NCBI GenBank assembly: GCA_938010425.1
Contig: CALLUO010000029.1
Span: forward strand, 1 to 57,013
Direction: 5' to 3'
DNA length: 57,013 nt
Origin: an uncultured Elioraea sp.
Lineage (GTDB): Bacteria; Pseudomonadota; Alphaproteobacteria; Acetobacterales; Acetobacteraceae
Notes under the pieces: generated by a model
Told to the model about the DNA's origin: nothing
The model's input: only the letters and a program-made list of their open reading frames with translations
The model's database searches: none
Shown: positions 1 through 8,215 of the stretch, piece after piece
Numbering within the stretch: position 1 is the stretch's first letter
How the letters are laid out: each line of letters opens with the position of its first letter
Translations under genes and position numbers: made by a program

Positions 1-168
1 TGGCTCAATCCCCTGTTGCGTTACGAGGGGTTCGAACCGCGCGCGGCGGGCATTCGCGCGATACTGCCGCACGTGGACGACTTCCGGCCCGCGCACAATA
101 TCGAAAGCATTGAGGAGCTGGTGCGGATCCTCTCCGCACCCGCTTCTTGGCGGAGGAAGGCGGCATGA
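1..168 (+). CDS. CoxE-like VWA-domain protein, C-terminal end (partial)
   Basis: Only the last 55 codons lie in the window, open from base 1 to a TGA at 166-168. The tail (WLNPLLRYEGFEPRAAGIRA, then a short LPHVDDFRPAHN stretch) matches my knowledge of the C-terminus of CoxE-type von Willebrand factor A proteins. CoxE works with the MoxR-type ATPase CoxD to mature the active site of CO-dehydrogenase-like molybdenum hydroxylases. The next gene starts at 165 inside the stop codon (ATGA), and the following genes are XdhC and molybdenum-cofactor genes, which supports the assignment. The VWA metal-binding motif lies outside the window and cannot be checked. Confidence 0.7.
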   Translation, partial: WLNPLLRYEGFEPRAAGIRAILPHVDDFRPAHNIESIEELVRILSAPASWRRKAA

Positions 169-488
169 CGGAGGAAGCGGAGGACGTTCTCGCCATCGCC
201 GGGCGCTGGGTAGCGGAGGGCGAGACGGTGGCGCTTGCCACCGTGGTCGAGACCTGGGGCTCCTCGCCATGCCCGCCGGGCTCGCGCCTCGCCATCACCG
301 TCTCCGGCAGGCTCGCAGGGTCCGTTTCCGGCGGCTGTATTGAAGGTGCGGTGGCAGAGGCCGCACGCGAGGTGATGGCGACGGGTGTGCCGCAGCTGCT
401 CTCCTTTGGCGTGACCAATGAACGCGCGTGGGAAGTAGGGCTGGCTTGCGGCGGCACCGTCACCGTCTTCGTCGAGAAGCTTGCATGA
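165..488 (+). CDS. XdhC/CoxI family N-terminal domain protein
   Basis: A 107-residue protein made only of the first XdhC domain: an N-terminal helix, TWGSSPCPPGSRLAI, a GSVSGGCIEGAV turn, then a central LACGGTVTVFVE strand near the end. XdhC-type proteins bind molybdenum cofactor, promote its sulfuration and deliver it to xanthine-dehydrogenase-family enzymes. In classical XdhC this domain is fused to a Rossmann domain; here the Rossmann half is the next gene, with an overlap of four bases at 485-488. The ATG at 165 is preferred over the TTG at 147 because it overlaps the upstream stop. It very probably acts together with its downstream neighbour in the cytoplasm. Confidence 0.85.
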   Translation: MTEEAEDVLAIAGRWVAEGETVALATVVETWGSSPCPPGSRLAITVSGRLAGSVSGGCIEGAVAEAAREVMATGVPQLLSFGVTNERAWEVGLACGGTVTVFVEKLA

Positions 489-1210
489 GACGCGCCCTGT
501 TCGAGGCCCTGCAGGCGTCGCGCACAGCACAACGGTCCGTGTTGCTTGCTACCCGTCTAGCCGATGGTGCGCAGGCGCTGATCACCGACTCAGGCGTCGA
601 GGGGGACGCCGTGCCTGAGGCGATCATCAAGGCGGCGCATCAGGCCTTGCGCGACGATGCCGCACGCGTGGTCGAGCATGCCGGCGAGCGCTGGTTCCTC
701 CATCCGCACAACCCGCCGCTTCGGCTCATCATCGTCGGCGCGGTGCACATTGCGCAGGGCCTCGCCGCAATGGCTCCGCAGCTCGGCTTCTCGGTGACGG
801 TGATCGATCCCAGGCGATCCTTTGCCACCGCGGAACGATTCCCCGGTGTCACGCTGGACGATCGCTGGCCAGACGAAGCGATGGCCGCCCTCGCCCCTAA
901 TCGGCGCAGTGCCGTGGTCACCCTCACCCACGACCCGAAGCTCGACGACCCCGCTCTCGATGCCGCGCTGCGCACCGAAGCCTTCTACATTGGCGCGCTC
1001 GGTTCCCGCCGCACGCATGCTGCGCGACTGGCGCGCCTCGCCGCGCTCGGGCATGCGCCGGAGACGCTGGCGCGGATCCGCGGCCCGGTCGGGCTTGCCA
1101 TCGAGGCGGTCACGGCGCCCGAAATCGCGCTCGCCATTCTCGCCGAGATCGTCGCGGTGCGTCGCGGCGCCGCCCTGAGTGCGCGCGCTTCCGCCGAGGC
1201 GGCGGCGTGA
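485..1210 (+). CDS. XdhC/CoxF family Rossmann-domain protein
   Basis: A 241-residue protein equivalent to the C-terminal half of XdhC. Residues about 75-110 carry the nucleotide-binding strand-loop-helix (LIIVGAVHIAQGLA, then VTVIDPR), followed by a VTLTHDPKLDDPAL segment and IGALGSRRTHAARL, all typical of the XdhC C-terminal domain. The family assists insertion of sulfurated molybdenum cofactor into molybdenum hydroxylases. The start ATG at 485 overlaps the stop of the N-terminal-domain gene, so the two halves are translated in tandem and likely form a complex. The next gene starts with GTG at 1207 inside this gene's stop codon. Confidence 0.88.
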   Translation: MRRALFEALQASRTAQRSVLLATRLADGAQALITDSGVEGDAVPEAIIKAAHQALRDDAARVVEHAGERWFLHPHNPPLRLIIVGAVHIAQGLAAMAPQLGFSVTVIDPRRSFATAERFPGVTLDDRWPDEAMAALAPNRRSAVVTLTHDPKLDDPALDAALRTEAFYIGALGSRRTHAARLARLAALGHAPETLARIRGPVGLAIEAVTAPEIALAILAEIVAVRRGAALSARASAEAAA

Positions 1211-2838
1211 TCTTCGGCGAAGTTCCCATTGACGAGGCGGAGGGCGCGATCCTCGCCCACAGCCTGCATGCGGGCGGACGCCTCCTGAAGAAGGGGCGCG
1301 TGTTGAGTGCCGAGGACGTCGCAGCTCTCCGTGCGGGCGGCATCGCGCGCTTGGTCTGTGCGCGGCTCGAGCCGGGCGATGTCGGCGAGGACGTGGCGGC
1401 AGAGCGGATCGCCCAACTGTGCTCCGGCCACGGGCTAGCATGCAGCCGGGCGGCCACCGGCCGCGTCAATCTGCATGCCACTGTACGCGGGCTGTTCCGG
1501 GTCGACCGCACCCGTGTCGATGCGCTGAACGCGATCGATGAGGCCGTCACGCTCGCCACCCTGCCGAACGATTCGGTCGTCGCGGCGGGCGAGATGGTGG
1601 CGACGGTGAAGATCATTCCGTTCGCGGTCGGCCAAGCCGTGCTCGCGCAGGCCGAGGCGGCCGCATGCGGCGAAGGGCCCTTGCTTGCGGTCCACCCGTT
1701 CCGTCCCCGCCCTGTCGGGCTGGTGCTGACCCGGTCGCCCGGGCTGAGGGAGAGCGTGCTCGAGGGCACGGTGGCGGCGACCCGAGCCCGCCTCGAGGCG
1801 CTCGGCGCGACCCTTCTCGATCCGCACGATTGCGAACACGCGACGGACGCAGTCGCCGCGTCCCTCCTGCGTCTGGCTCGGCTCGGTGCGCGCCTGCTGC
1901 TCATCGCTGGCGCTTCGGCGGTGGTTGATCGCCGCGACGTCTGCCCGGAAGCGATTGTGCGCGCCGGTGGAGAGATCCTGCACTTTGGCATGCCGGTCGA
2001 TCCCGGAAACCTGCTTCTGTTGGCCCGACTCGGCGACATTCCTGCCGTGGTGCTGCCAGGCTGCGCGCGCAGCCCTAAGCGCAACGGTGTCGATTGGGTG
2101 CTTGAGCGGATGATGGCCGATCTTCCCATCCAGGGGCACGACATCATGGCGCTTGGCGTCGGCGGGCTTCTCAAGGAAACACCGCTCCGCCCTTTGCCGC
2201 GCGCACGCGCCACTGCGCCCGGATCGCGCGCAGCCCCGTCCATCGCTGCCATCGTGCTCGCCGCTGGCCGGTCCTCGCGCTTTGGCAGCACCAACAAGCT
2301 TCTGGTGCGCGGGCTGGACGGGCGGGCGATGATCGCGCGCACAGTGGACAATGTGCTCGCCTCGCGCGCCCGCCCCGTCGTCGTGGTCACTGGCCATGCG
2401 GCGAAGGAGGTCGCCCAAGCGCTTGCGGGGCGCGACGTCTTGGTCGTCCACAATCCCGATCACGCGACGGGCCTCGCGAGGTCGATCCGGACAGGGATCG
2501 ATGCGCTGGGCGAAGGAGTCGACGGAGCGCTCATCGTGCTCGGCGACATGCCGCTCGTCCGCCCCGAGGTAATTGATCGGCTCATCGACGCCTTCGATGG
2601 CGAAGCGGGGCGTGAGATCGTTGTGCCCGCGCATCGGGGCGTGCGTGGCAACCCGGTGTTGTTTGGCGCGCGATTCTTCCCCGCCCTCCGTGCGCTCGCG
2701 GGCGACGTGGGGGCGCGGGGCCTTCTCGCCGCTCACGCTGCCGCCGTGCACGAGGTTGCCGTCGAGGACGACGGCATCTTGCGCGATTTCGATACCCCCG
2801 AGGCGCTCGCTGCCGCCCCCAACCTCGCCGGCGCCTGA
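1207..2838 (+). CDS. Molybdopterin-binding domain / MobA-like NTP transferase fusion
   Basis: A 543-residue two-domain protein starting with GTG at 1207. The first ~330 residues resemble the molybdopterin-binding fold of MoeA/MogA-type proteins (SLHAGGRLLKKGRVLSAEDV near the start, a LLIAGASAVVDRRDV stretch, then VDPGNLLLLARLG). The last ~200 residues are a MobA/MocA-type nucleotidyltransferase with the signature VLAAGRSSRFGSTNKLL, and LGDMPLVRPEVID as the metal-binding DMP strand. Such fusions are thought to convert molybdopterin cofactor to its cytosine dinucleotide form, the cofactor of CO-dehydrogenase and xanthine-dehydrogenase-type enzymes in many bacteria. Fourth gene of the overlapping cox/xdh accessory operon. 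The cytidylyl (MocA) specificity is inferred from family and context. Confidence 0.85.
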   Translation: MIFGEVPIDEAEGAILAHSLHAGGRLLKKGRVLSAEDVAALRAGGIARLVCARLEPGDVGEDVAAERIAQLCSGHGLACSRAATGRVNLHATVRGLFRVDRTRVDALNAIDEAVTLATLPNDSVVAAGEMVATVKIIPFAVGQAVLAQAEAAACGEGPLLAVHPFRPRPVGLVLTRSPGLRESVLEGTVAATRARLEALGATLLDPHDCEHATDAVAASLLRLARLGARLLLIAGASAVVDRRDVCPEAIVRAGGEILHFGMPVDPGNLLLLARLGDIPAVVLPGCARSPKRNGVDWVLERMMADLPIQGHDIMALGVGGLLKETPLRPLPRARATAPGSRAAPSIAAIVLAAGRSSRFGSTNKLLVRGLDGRAMIARTVDNVLASRARPVVVVTGHAAKEVAQALAGRDVLVVHNPDHATGLARSIRTGIDALGEGVDGALIVLGDMPLVRPEVIDRLIDAFDGEAGREIVVPAHRGVRGNPVLFGARFFPALRALAGDVGARGLLAAHAAAVHEVAVEDDGILRDFDTPEALAAAPNLAGA

Positions 2839-2864
2839 ACGCGGCACTCGCCGTTCTGCCGCCT

Positions 2865-3548
2865 TCAGCCCGTGCTGCCGCGAAAGCCCTGCGCCACCAG
2901 GTAGATCTCGGCACTCTCTTTGCGCGAGGCGGGCGGCTTGGCGTGCCGCACAGAGGCGAAAGCCCGCTTGAGGGGCTCGAGCACTTCGCGCTCGGCCCCG
3001 CCCTGGAACACTTTACAGACGAAGGCGCCTCCCGGCGCGAGATGGGCGAGGGCGGCTTCGGCCGCGGCTTCGGCGAGTGCGACGATGCGCAGATGGTCAG
3101 TCGCAGCGTGGCCCGTCGTGTTCGGCGCCATGTCGGAGAGCACAAGATCGGGCTGCCCGCCGAGTTCAGCGAGCGCCCGGGCTAGCACCTCGGGGTCGGT
3201 CATGTCGCCCCGGATCAGCACCGCGCCGGGGATCGGATCGATCGGCAGCAGATCGACCCCGACCACGCGTCCCGTCGGCCCCACCCTGGCCAACGCCACC
3301 TGGGTCCAGCCGCCCGGCGCGGCGCCGAGATCGAGCACTTTTAACCCAGCGCGGAGCAGGCGGAAGCGTTCGTCGAGCTCCATAAGCTTAAAGGAGGCGC
3401 GCGAACGGTAGCCCTGTGCCCTGGCCGCGCGCACATACGGGTCGTTGAGCTGGCGGGTGAGCCAGCGCGTGGAGGAGGGATCGCGGCGTCGGCTCCTGCG
3501 CAGACCGACCGTGAGCTCCCGACTGCCACCGGGCGGGTTGCTTCTCAT
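2865..3548 (-). CDS. rlmE: 23S rRNA (uridine-2'-O)-methyltransferase RlmE
   Basis: A 227-residue FtsJ/RrmJ-family SAM-dependent methyltransferase that modifies U2552 of 23S rRNA in the A-loop. Visible features: the N-terminal RTSAYKL-like region reading RSRASFKLMELDERF, the SAM-binding VLDLGAAPGGWTQVAL, catalytic Asp in LVLSDMAPNTTGH, and a C-terminal GGAFVCKVFQGG segment holding the catalytic Lys. The ATG at 3548 is chosen because it overlaps the stop of ppx (3545-3547) by the common ATGA arrangement and gives a normal length (E. coli 209). A longer reading frame upstream lies inside ppx. It converges with the 1207-2838 gene. Confidence 0.92.
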   Translation of the reverse strand: MRSNPPGGSRELTVGLRRSRRRDPSSTRWLTRQLNDPYVRAARAQGYRSRASFKLMELDERFRLLRAGLKVLDLGAAPGGWTQVALARVGPTGRVVGVDLLPIDPIPGAVLIRGDMTDPEVLARALAELGGQPDLVLSDMAPNTTGHAATDHLRIVALAEAAAEAALAHLAPGGAFVCKVFQGGAEREVLEPLKRAFASVRHAKPPASRKESAEIYLVAQGFRGSTG

Positions 3549-4597
3549 GCCGGGCGGGCTGGGGCGAAGCGTCTGCCGGGCGGGTGAGCGAGGGGGCGGG
3601 GCCGGCGGTCCGCCCGCATCAGTCGGATCAGCATCCCCTCGCGCAGACCGCGATCGGCAACCGTGATGCGCGGGGCAGGCCAAAGCCTTCGGATAGCGGA
3701 GAACACCGCGCAGCCAGGTAAAACGAACTCGATCCGCCCGGGCCCGACGCAAGGGTGCGCGAGCAGCCCAGGCCTGCCTAGCTCCAGCAACGACTCGAGC
3801 GCCTCGTCCGCTTCCCGCCCGGTTAGTGTGCGGCCGTCGATCAACGACCGGGTGTAGCGCTCGAGCCCGAGGGCGACGCCGGCCACGGTGGTCACGGTGC
3901 CGGAGGTGCCAATCAGCCGCACCCCGCCATGCGCGATCTCATCGGCGATGCGGTGGATGTCGTCGAAGGGGCTGAAGGCATCGATCGCCTCCTCCACCAT
4001 GGCCTCGAACCCGTCTGGATCGAAGGCGCGGTCGCCCCAACGCTCGGCGAGGGTGACGACGCCGAGGGGGATGGAGGCATAGCCGATCACCTCCGAGGGC
4101 GGCTCACCGGGTCGGCGGGCGCGGAGCCAAGCGAGTTCAGTGGAGCCGCCGCCGATGTCGAAAAGGAGCGCGCGCGGTTCAGGTCCCGCAAGGAGAGAGG
4201 CGCAGGACTCCACCGCAAGCTCCGCCTCCTCGCGCGGCCCAATCACCTCGAAGCCAATGCCGGTCTCGGCCCGCACCCGCTCGAGAAAAGCGGGGCCATT
4301 CTCCGCCTTGCGGCAGGCCTCGGTGGCGATTGCCCGCAAACGCCAGATGCGGTGCCGCGCAAGCTTCTCAGCGCAGACGGAGAGAGCCTCAAGCGCGCGC
4401 TGCATGGCCGCTTCGCACAACCGGCCGGATGAGGCCAAGCCCTCGCCGAGGCGAACCATGCGGGAGAAACTGTCGACCACGCGAAACCCGCGCCCTGCAG
4501 GGGCGGCAATCATCAGCCGGCAGTTGTTGGTGCCGAGATCGAGCGCGGCGTAGAGCGGCTGGCCAGAGCCAGGCCGCACCGACGGACGGGCCGACAT
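3545..4597 (-). CDS. ppx: Ppx/GppA family exopolyphosphatase
   Basis: A 350-residue member of the Ppx/GppA phosphatase family (ASKHA fold), which hydrolyses polyphosphate or pppGpp. Evidence: ALDLGTNNCRLMIA near residue 20 (phosphate-1 loop), EEAELAVES, and LLFDIGGGSTELAW (phosphate-2 loop), then GTSGTVTTVAGV (adenosine-type loop). At 350 residues it is the short single-module form lacking the C-terminal HD-like domains of E. coli Ppx. Start at ATG 4597; an upstream in-frame extension to 4768 is lower quality. Overlaps rlmE by four bases, so the two are co-translated. Whether its main substrate is polyphosphate or pppGpp cannot be told from sequence. Confidence 0.9.
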   Translation of the reverse strand: MSARPSVRPGSGQPLYAALDLGTNNCRLMIAAPAGRGFRVVDSFSRMVRLGEGLASSGRLCEAAMQRALEALSVCAEKLARHRIWRLRAIATEACRKAENGPAFLERVRAETGIGFEVIGPREEAELAVESCASLLAGPEPRALLFDIGGGSTELAWLRARRPGEPPSEVIGYASIPLGVVTLAERWGDRAFDPDGFEAMVEEAIDAFSPFDDIHRIADEIAHGGVRLIGTSGTVTTVAGVALGLERYTRSLIDGRTLTGREADEALESLLELGRPGLLAHPCVGPGRIEFVLPGCAVFSAIRRLWPAPRITVADRGLREGMLIRLMRADRRPRPLAHPPGRRFAPARPA

Positions 4598-4832
4598 GGC
4601 AAGCGGCGTCTGCACAATATCGGCAGCATGACGCGTCCGCCGGTCAGGCGGCAAGGACTTTGCGCCGCAGCCTGACCAATCGGCTTTCACCCAACGCCTC
4701 GGCCAGCGCCCGGCGCACGCGCTACAATAGCTTGGCGCGCGCTCGATCGTTGAACAGTCGAAGGGCACGTGCGCCGCGTCTCAGGCGCGAGCCGCGGCGC
4801 GGCCAGGCGCAGCTTAGGCGCGCGGTCCACCG
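4598..4832. other. Gene-poor stretch with possible coding relic
   Basis: No intact gene. On the minus strand a frame ending about 4643 reads LAEALGESRLVRLRRKVLAA then stop, preceded in frame by a stop, and looks like the decayed C-terminus of some gene. Together with the adjacent beta-CASP pseudogene it marks a region of gene decay between ppx and the pseudogene. Confidence 0.35.
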
Positions 4833-5678
4833 CTAGGGCATAAAAACGGCATCGCGCTCCAGCAGGAACAGAAGCGGCTCAGTGTGTTCCTTCACCAGGG
4901 CCGCAAAGGAGGCGTGCGCCCCCGGCTCGCTGTGCACGAGGAAAAGCCCCCTTTACCCACCTGCCCGCGCGCCCCAAGATGCGTGGTCTGGCCCCGCTTG
5001 TCGGCATGGCCCCAAGAGAGGTCGAGCGAGCGAATGCGCGCGCTCACCGCGACCTCGGTGCCCAGGAGAGAGACGCGCTCGGCCCTGTCGACCAGAAGCC
5101 GCCCGAGCCTCCCCGGGGCCTGGTAGCCAACGAACAGCACTGTCGCCTCTGCACGATTGAGGCGGAGCCGAAGATATGGCCCGCGTTTCAAAACCAGGTG
5201 CGCTCGCTCCCGCGCAGGTCGATCCTCAAGCCGTGGCGACAGGGCAAAACAGGCGAAGGCAGGCCTCGGCGTCGCGTGCGGTATAGATCGGGCGCACTGC
5301 TAGCCGTCCCCATGCCGCGTTGTGCCGCTTGAGCCGCTCCAACGCCACCTCCCAACCCCACCTCCTGGATCGACCGTGAGCCGTTCGCATGCAGCGGCAG
5401 AGATCGACTGTGGCCTCGGTTGGCGAAGATCAGGTTCTCAAAGCGCACAGCGTGGAGGCGGGGGATAAGCCCCGGATGGTCGATGTGAGCGTGACTGAGC
5501 AGGACGGCGGCGAGGCGAGAGGGATCGAAGAGGAAGCGTCGCTTATTCAGCTCTTTGAGCAACTTCGGCCCTTGGAACAGACCAAATCGATGAGCACCTC
5601 CGCCCCAGGTAGAGCGAGACGGAGGCAAGAACCCGTGACGGCACCCGCCGCGCCGTGGAAGGCAAGGGTGGCGGTCAC
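4833..5678 (-). pseudogene. Decayed MBL-fold/beta-CASP RNA-processing nuclease gene
   Basis: Pieces in different minus-strand frames join into one protein of the metallo-beta-lactamase/beta-CASP (RNA specificity domain) family. N-terminal piece from about 5678: [18 protein letters not shown]. After a shift near 5590, [17 protein letters not shown] then [16 protein letters not shown], the HxHxDH metal motif. C-terminal pieces: VLFVGYQAPGRLGRLLVDRA, RIRSLDLSWGHAD, then, in another frame, LVHSEPGAHASFAALVKEHT to the stop at 4833. Intact homologues run about 450-540 residues; only about 280 codons remain, so the centre is lost and at least three frame changes are present. Almost certainly non-functional. 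Confidence 0.8.
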
Positions 5679-5714
5679 GCGGTCACCGACGGTGGCGAAG
5701 CGGGAGGAGGGCGG

Positions 5715-5924
5715 ATGGAGGCGTGGCAGATCGCGGGGATCCTTGGACTTTTGGGGGCGGCCGTCCTCGTGTGGCCGGGAGTGCGGTCACGGCTGGCCGC
5801 TGGCGAGCCCATGCTACGCTGGGCCGCGATTTGGGCCATCGCCATCCTCGGCGTGATGCTGGCCTACGAGATCCTGCGATCGGTGGGCCTCGACCTCACG
5901 CCGAGCGGGCGTTTTGGACGCTGA
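5715..5924 (+). CDS. Small two-helix membrane protein, unknown function
   Basis: A 69-residue protein with two hydrophobic helices (about residues 5-21, IAGILGLLGAAVLVWPGV, and 33-52, AIWAIAILGVMLAYEIL). The ATG at 5715 is preferred because GGGAGGAGGG lies a few bases upstream; an upstream start at 5655 lies inside the pseudogene region. The layout (helix, short polar linker, helix, then a charged tail) recalls the membrane anchor at the front of some alphaproteobacterial clan AA aspartic proteases, but no protease domain follows, so it could be a truncated relic or a free small protein. It faces the repeat-protein gene with only 12 bases between stops. Confidence 0.55.
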   Translation: MEAWQIAGILGLLGAAVLVWPGVRSRLAAGEPMLRWAAIWAIAILGVMLAYEILRSVGLDLTPSGRFGR

Positions 5925-5936
5925 CCGAAGGATTGG

Positions 5937-6665
5937 TCAGGCGGCAGGCGGGGCGCTCTCGCTTGCCTTCGCCTTCGTCTGCGGTTCGGCAGCCGGAGCC
6001 GTTGCCCCTGGGGCGGCGGCCTGTGCCGGGGCAGCGGTGGACGCCTCGGCCGGCCTTTCGTCGGAGAGAAGCTTCCAGCCCATCATCGACGAAAACGGGT
6101 GCGGCGTGTCGGAGAGGAGCTTCCAGCCCATGAGCGAGGAGAATGGGTGGGGGTTGTCCGAGAGGAGCCTCCAGCCCAAGGCGGAGGACAGTGGGGTTGG
6201 GTCGCTGGTGAGGTAGCGCCAGCCAAAACGGTCGGAGAACATCCATCCCTCCTTCGTCAGGGTTGACCAACCGGTGAGCGCCTCGAACGGGTGCTTGGCC
6301 CAAAACCAGCCGGAACCCGAGGCGCCTGAGCCGGCCGTGGCGGGGGTGCTGGCGGTGCTGGGCTTCGGCAGGCCGGTGTCGATCGGGCCTTCGCCGTCGA
6401 GGGTCAGCCGAGCGCGCAACGCGCCCCCAAACAGGGCGTGCACGACGACGAGCACGGCACCTTGGTTGACGCGTTCGGCGTAGTGCCGCGCCTCGTCAGG
6501 GACGATGCGGGCCGCCATGATCGCTTCTGCCAGACTTTCGACCGTATCGGCCCCGCCGGTACGGGCGAAGAGATGAATGTCGGCGTAGCCCAGCTTGCGC
6601 AGAGCTTGTATTGCCCTCTCCGCCTTCTCGCGCGTGGCATACAGCCGGCAAATCGTCTCGGACAT
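5937..6665 (-). CDS. Puc-operon protein with stress-protein-like N-terminus and GW repeats
   Basis: A 242-residue protein I do not recognise as a named family. Residues 1-100 resemble the general-stress-protein 17M (YflT)-like fold: ICRLYATREKAERAIQALRK, then GYADIHLFA, DEARHYAERVNQGAVLVVV and GPIDTGLP. Residues about 121-202 are five tandem units of ~16 residues with consensus xxxPHPFSSxMGWKLL; the last two are nearly identical. An Ala/Pro/Thr-rich tail follows. There is no signal peptide or clear membrane helix. It starts 10 bases after the pucC stop on the same strand, so it is the last gene of the puc operon, and a role in light-harvesting complex assembly or stability is a context inference only. 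Confidence 0.75.
   Translation of the reverse strand: MSETICRLYATREKAERAIQALRKLGYADIHLFARTGGADTVESLAEAIMAARIVPDEARHYAERVNQGAVLVVVHALFGGALRARLTLDGEGPIDTGLPKPSTASTPATAGSGASGSGWFWAKHPFEALTGWSTLTKEGWMFSDRFGWRYLTSDPTPLSSALGWRLLSDNPHPFSSLMGWKLLSDTPHPFSSMMGWKLLSDERPAEASTAAPAQAAAPGATAPAAEPQTKAKASESAPPAA
6061..6204. repeat. Three tandem 48-bp repeats inside a coding region
   Basis: Units at 6061-6108, 6109-6156 and 6157-6204 all begin TCGGAGAG or TCCGAGAG and carry GCTTCCAGCCCA or a close variant. They encode the last three 16-residue GW units of the repeat protein. The first two units are the most alike, and divergence grows away from them, as expected for repeat gain by slippage or recombination. 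Confidence 0.85.
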
Positions 6666-6674
6666 TGGGGTCTC

Positions 6675-8120
6675 CTAAAGGCGTGTGGGATTTAGGGCCG
6701 GGCGCGACGGTGCGGCGGCCTTTTGCACTCGCCGCCGCATCATTCCCTCGACCAGGAGCGGCAGCATGACCACCAGGGTGGCGACCAGAAGGGCGCACTC
6801 CAGCATGAAAACCATGGCATATCCGCCGGCCCGGCCGAAAGCGCCTTGGAAAGCGCCAGTCAGTACGGCGAGGTCGCGCAACAGGCCGCCCAAGGCGATG
6901 CCGATACCGGCTGCGGTCGCTTGCACCGCACCCCACGCTCCAAGCGCGAGCCCGTGCTGCTCCTCTGGTGCCATATTGATGGTGTCCGTGAGCGTGCCAT
7001 GGCCAAACAGCCCAGCCCCGAAGCCGATCGCCACGACGGCGGCGACAAAGAGTTCAGGCTGCGCCAGTGGAGCAGCGGCAAGCACGGCGAGGAAGCCTGC
7101 GATGCCGATCAGCGCCCCGCCTGCGCTCATGCGGATCGGGTCAGCCCCGCGCGAGAGCACGCGCGAGGCCCAAGCGAAGCCCACCAGCGTGCCCGCGGCG
7201 AGGCTCGCGGTAAGCTGGGTAGTGGCGGAGACGGACATGCCGAGAATCTGCCCGCCATAGGGCTCGAGCAGCACATCCTGCATGCCGAAGGCGCCGGTGC
7301 CGAGCCCGATCGCGACCAAGCGGCGGACCGCGCCAACATTGCGCGTGTAGAGGCCCCAGGCCTCGAGGAAGGTCGGATCGTTCGACGGCACGTCGGGGTC
7401 AATGCCGCGGCGGCGCGGTTCCTGTTTCCAGAGCGCGACACCGTTGAGGACGATGGTCAGTACGGCGGCGGTCTGGATCACCTGCACGAGCCGGCCGGGG
7501 GTGAAGTCAGCGAGTGCGACGGCGAAGGCGAAGGCAGAACCGATCATGCCGACGAGCAGCATCACATACATAAGCCCGACCATGTTCGGCCTCTGTTCAG
7601 GCTTGCAGAGGTCGGTGGCCAGAGCGAGGCCAATGGTCTGGGTGGTGTGGACGCCGGCACCGACAAGCAAAAAGGCAATCGCAGCTGAGACCTGGCCGAC
7701 CCAGGCCGGCACGCGGTCGGCTTGGCCTTCGCCTGCCAGCACGAGGAGGGCGAAGGGCATCACCGCGAGGCCGCCAAACTGCAGCATGGTGCCGCGATAG
7801 AGGAAGGGGACGCGGCGCCAGCCAAGCACGGAGCGGTGGATGTCGGACTGATAGCCGATCAGGGCGCGGAAGGGGGCAAAGAGCACAGGCAGCGCGATCA
7901 TCACCGAGACGATCGAGGCGGCAACCCCGAGTTCGACGATCATCACCCGGTTTAGCGTGCCCACCAGCAGCACGAGGCACATGCCCACCGCGACCTGCAC
8001 GAGGGAGAGGCGCAGCAAACGGGAGAGGGGGAGTTCGGGGGTGGCGACGTCGGCGAAGGGCAGGAAGCGGGGTCCGGCATTGAGCCAGATCCGCATCAGG
8101 CGTTTGCTGATCGCGTTCAT
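6675..8120 (-). CDS. pucC: PucC/LhaA family light-harvesting assembly transporter
   Basis: A 481-residue, 12-helix membrane protein of the bacteriochlorophyll delivery (BCD) branch of the major facilitator family. PucC/LhaA proteins guide bacteriochlorophyll and LH polypeptides into light-harvesting complexes. Recognisable parts: RLLRLSLVQVAVGMCLVLL, GTLNRVMIVELGV, LPVLFAPFRALIGYQSDIH, GWRRVPFLYRGTMLQFGG and GLALATDLCKPEQRPNMVGL. It lies downstream of pucB and pucA with a 136-base gap that contains a strong hairpin, the usual arrangement by which pucBA message is made in excess over pucC. LhaA (LH1-specific) is the alternative; the linked LH genes favour PucC. Confidence 0.92.
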   Translation of the reverse strand: MNAISKRLMRIWLNAGPRFLPFADVATPELPLSRLLRLSLVQVAVGMCLVLLVGTLNRVMIVELGVAASIVSVMIALPVLFAPFRALIGYQSDIHRSVLGWRRVPFLYRGTMLQFGGLAVMPFALLVLAGEGQADRVPAWVGQVSAAIAFLLVGAGVHTTQTIGLALATDLCKPEQRPNMVGLMYVMLLVGMIGSAFAFAVALADFTPGRLVQVIQTAAVLTIVLNGVALWKQEPRRRGIDPDVPSNDPTFLEAWGLYTRNVGAVRRLVAIGLGTGAFGMQDVLLEPYGGQILGMSVSATTQLTASLAAGTLVGFAWASRVLSRGADPIRMSAGGALIGIAGFLAVLAAAPLAQPELFVAAVVAIGFGAGLFGHGTLTDTINMAPEEQHGLALGAWGAVQATAAGIGIALGGLLRDLAVLTGAFQGAFGRAGGYAMVFMLECALLVATLVVMLPLLVEGMMRRRVQKAAAPSRPALNPTRL

Positions 8121-8215
8121 GGCCGTGGCAGGTCCTCCGCGCGGTGGTCTGGGTCCGCCGGTTGCGTTCCGGCCTTGCGCGGCCGGGGTGAGGGTTTTTC
8201 TCGGGCGGTGTCCGG

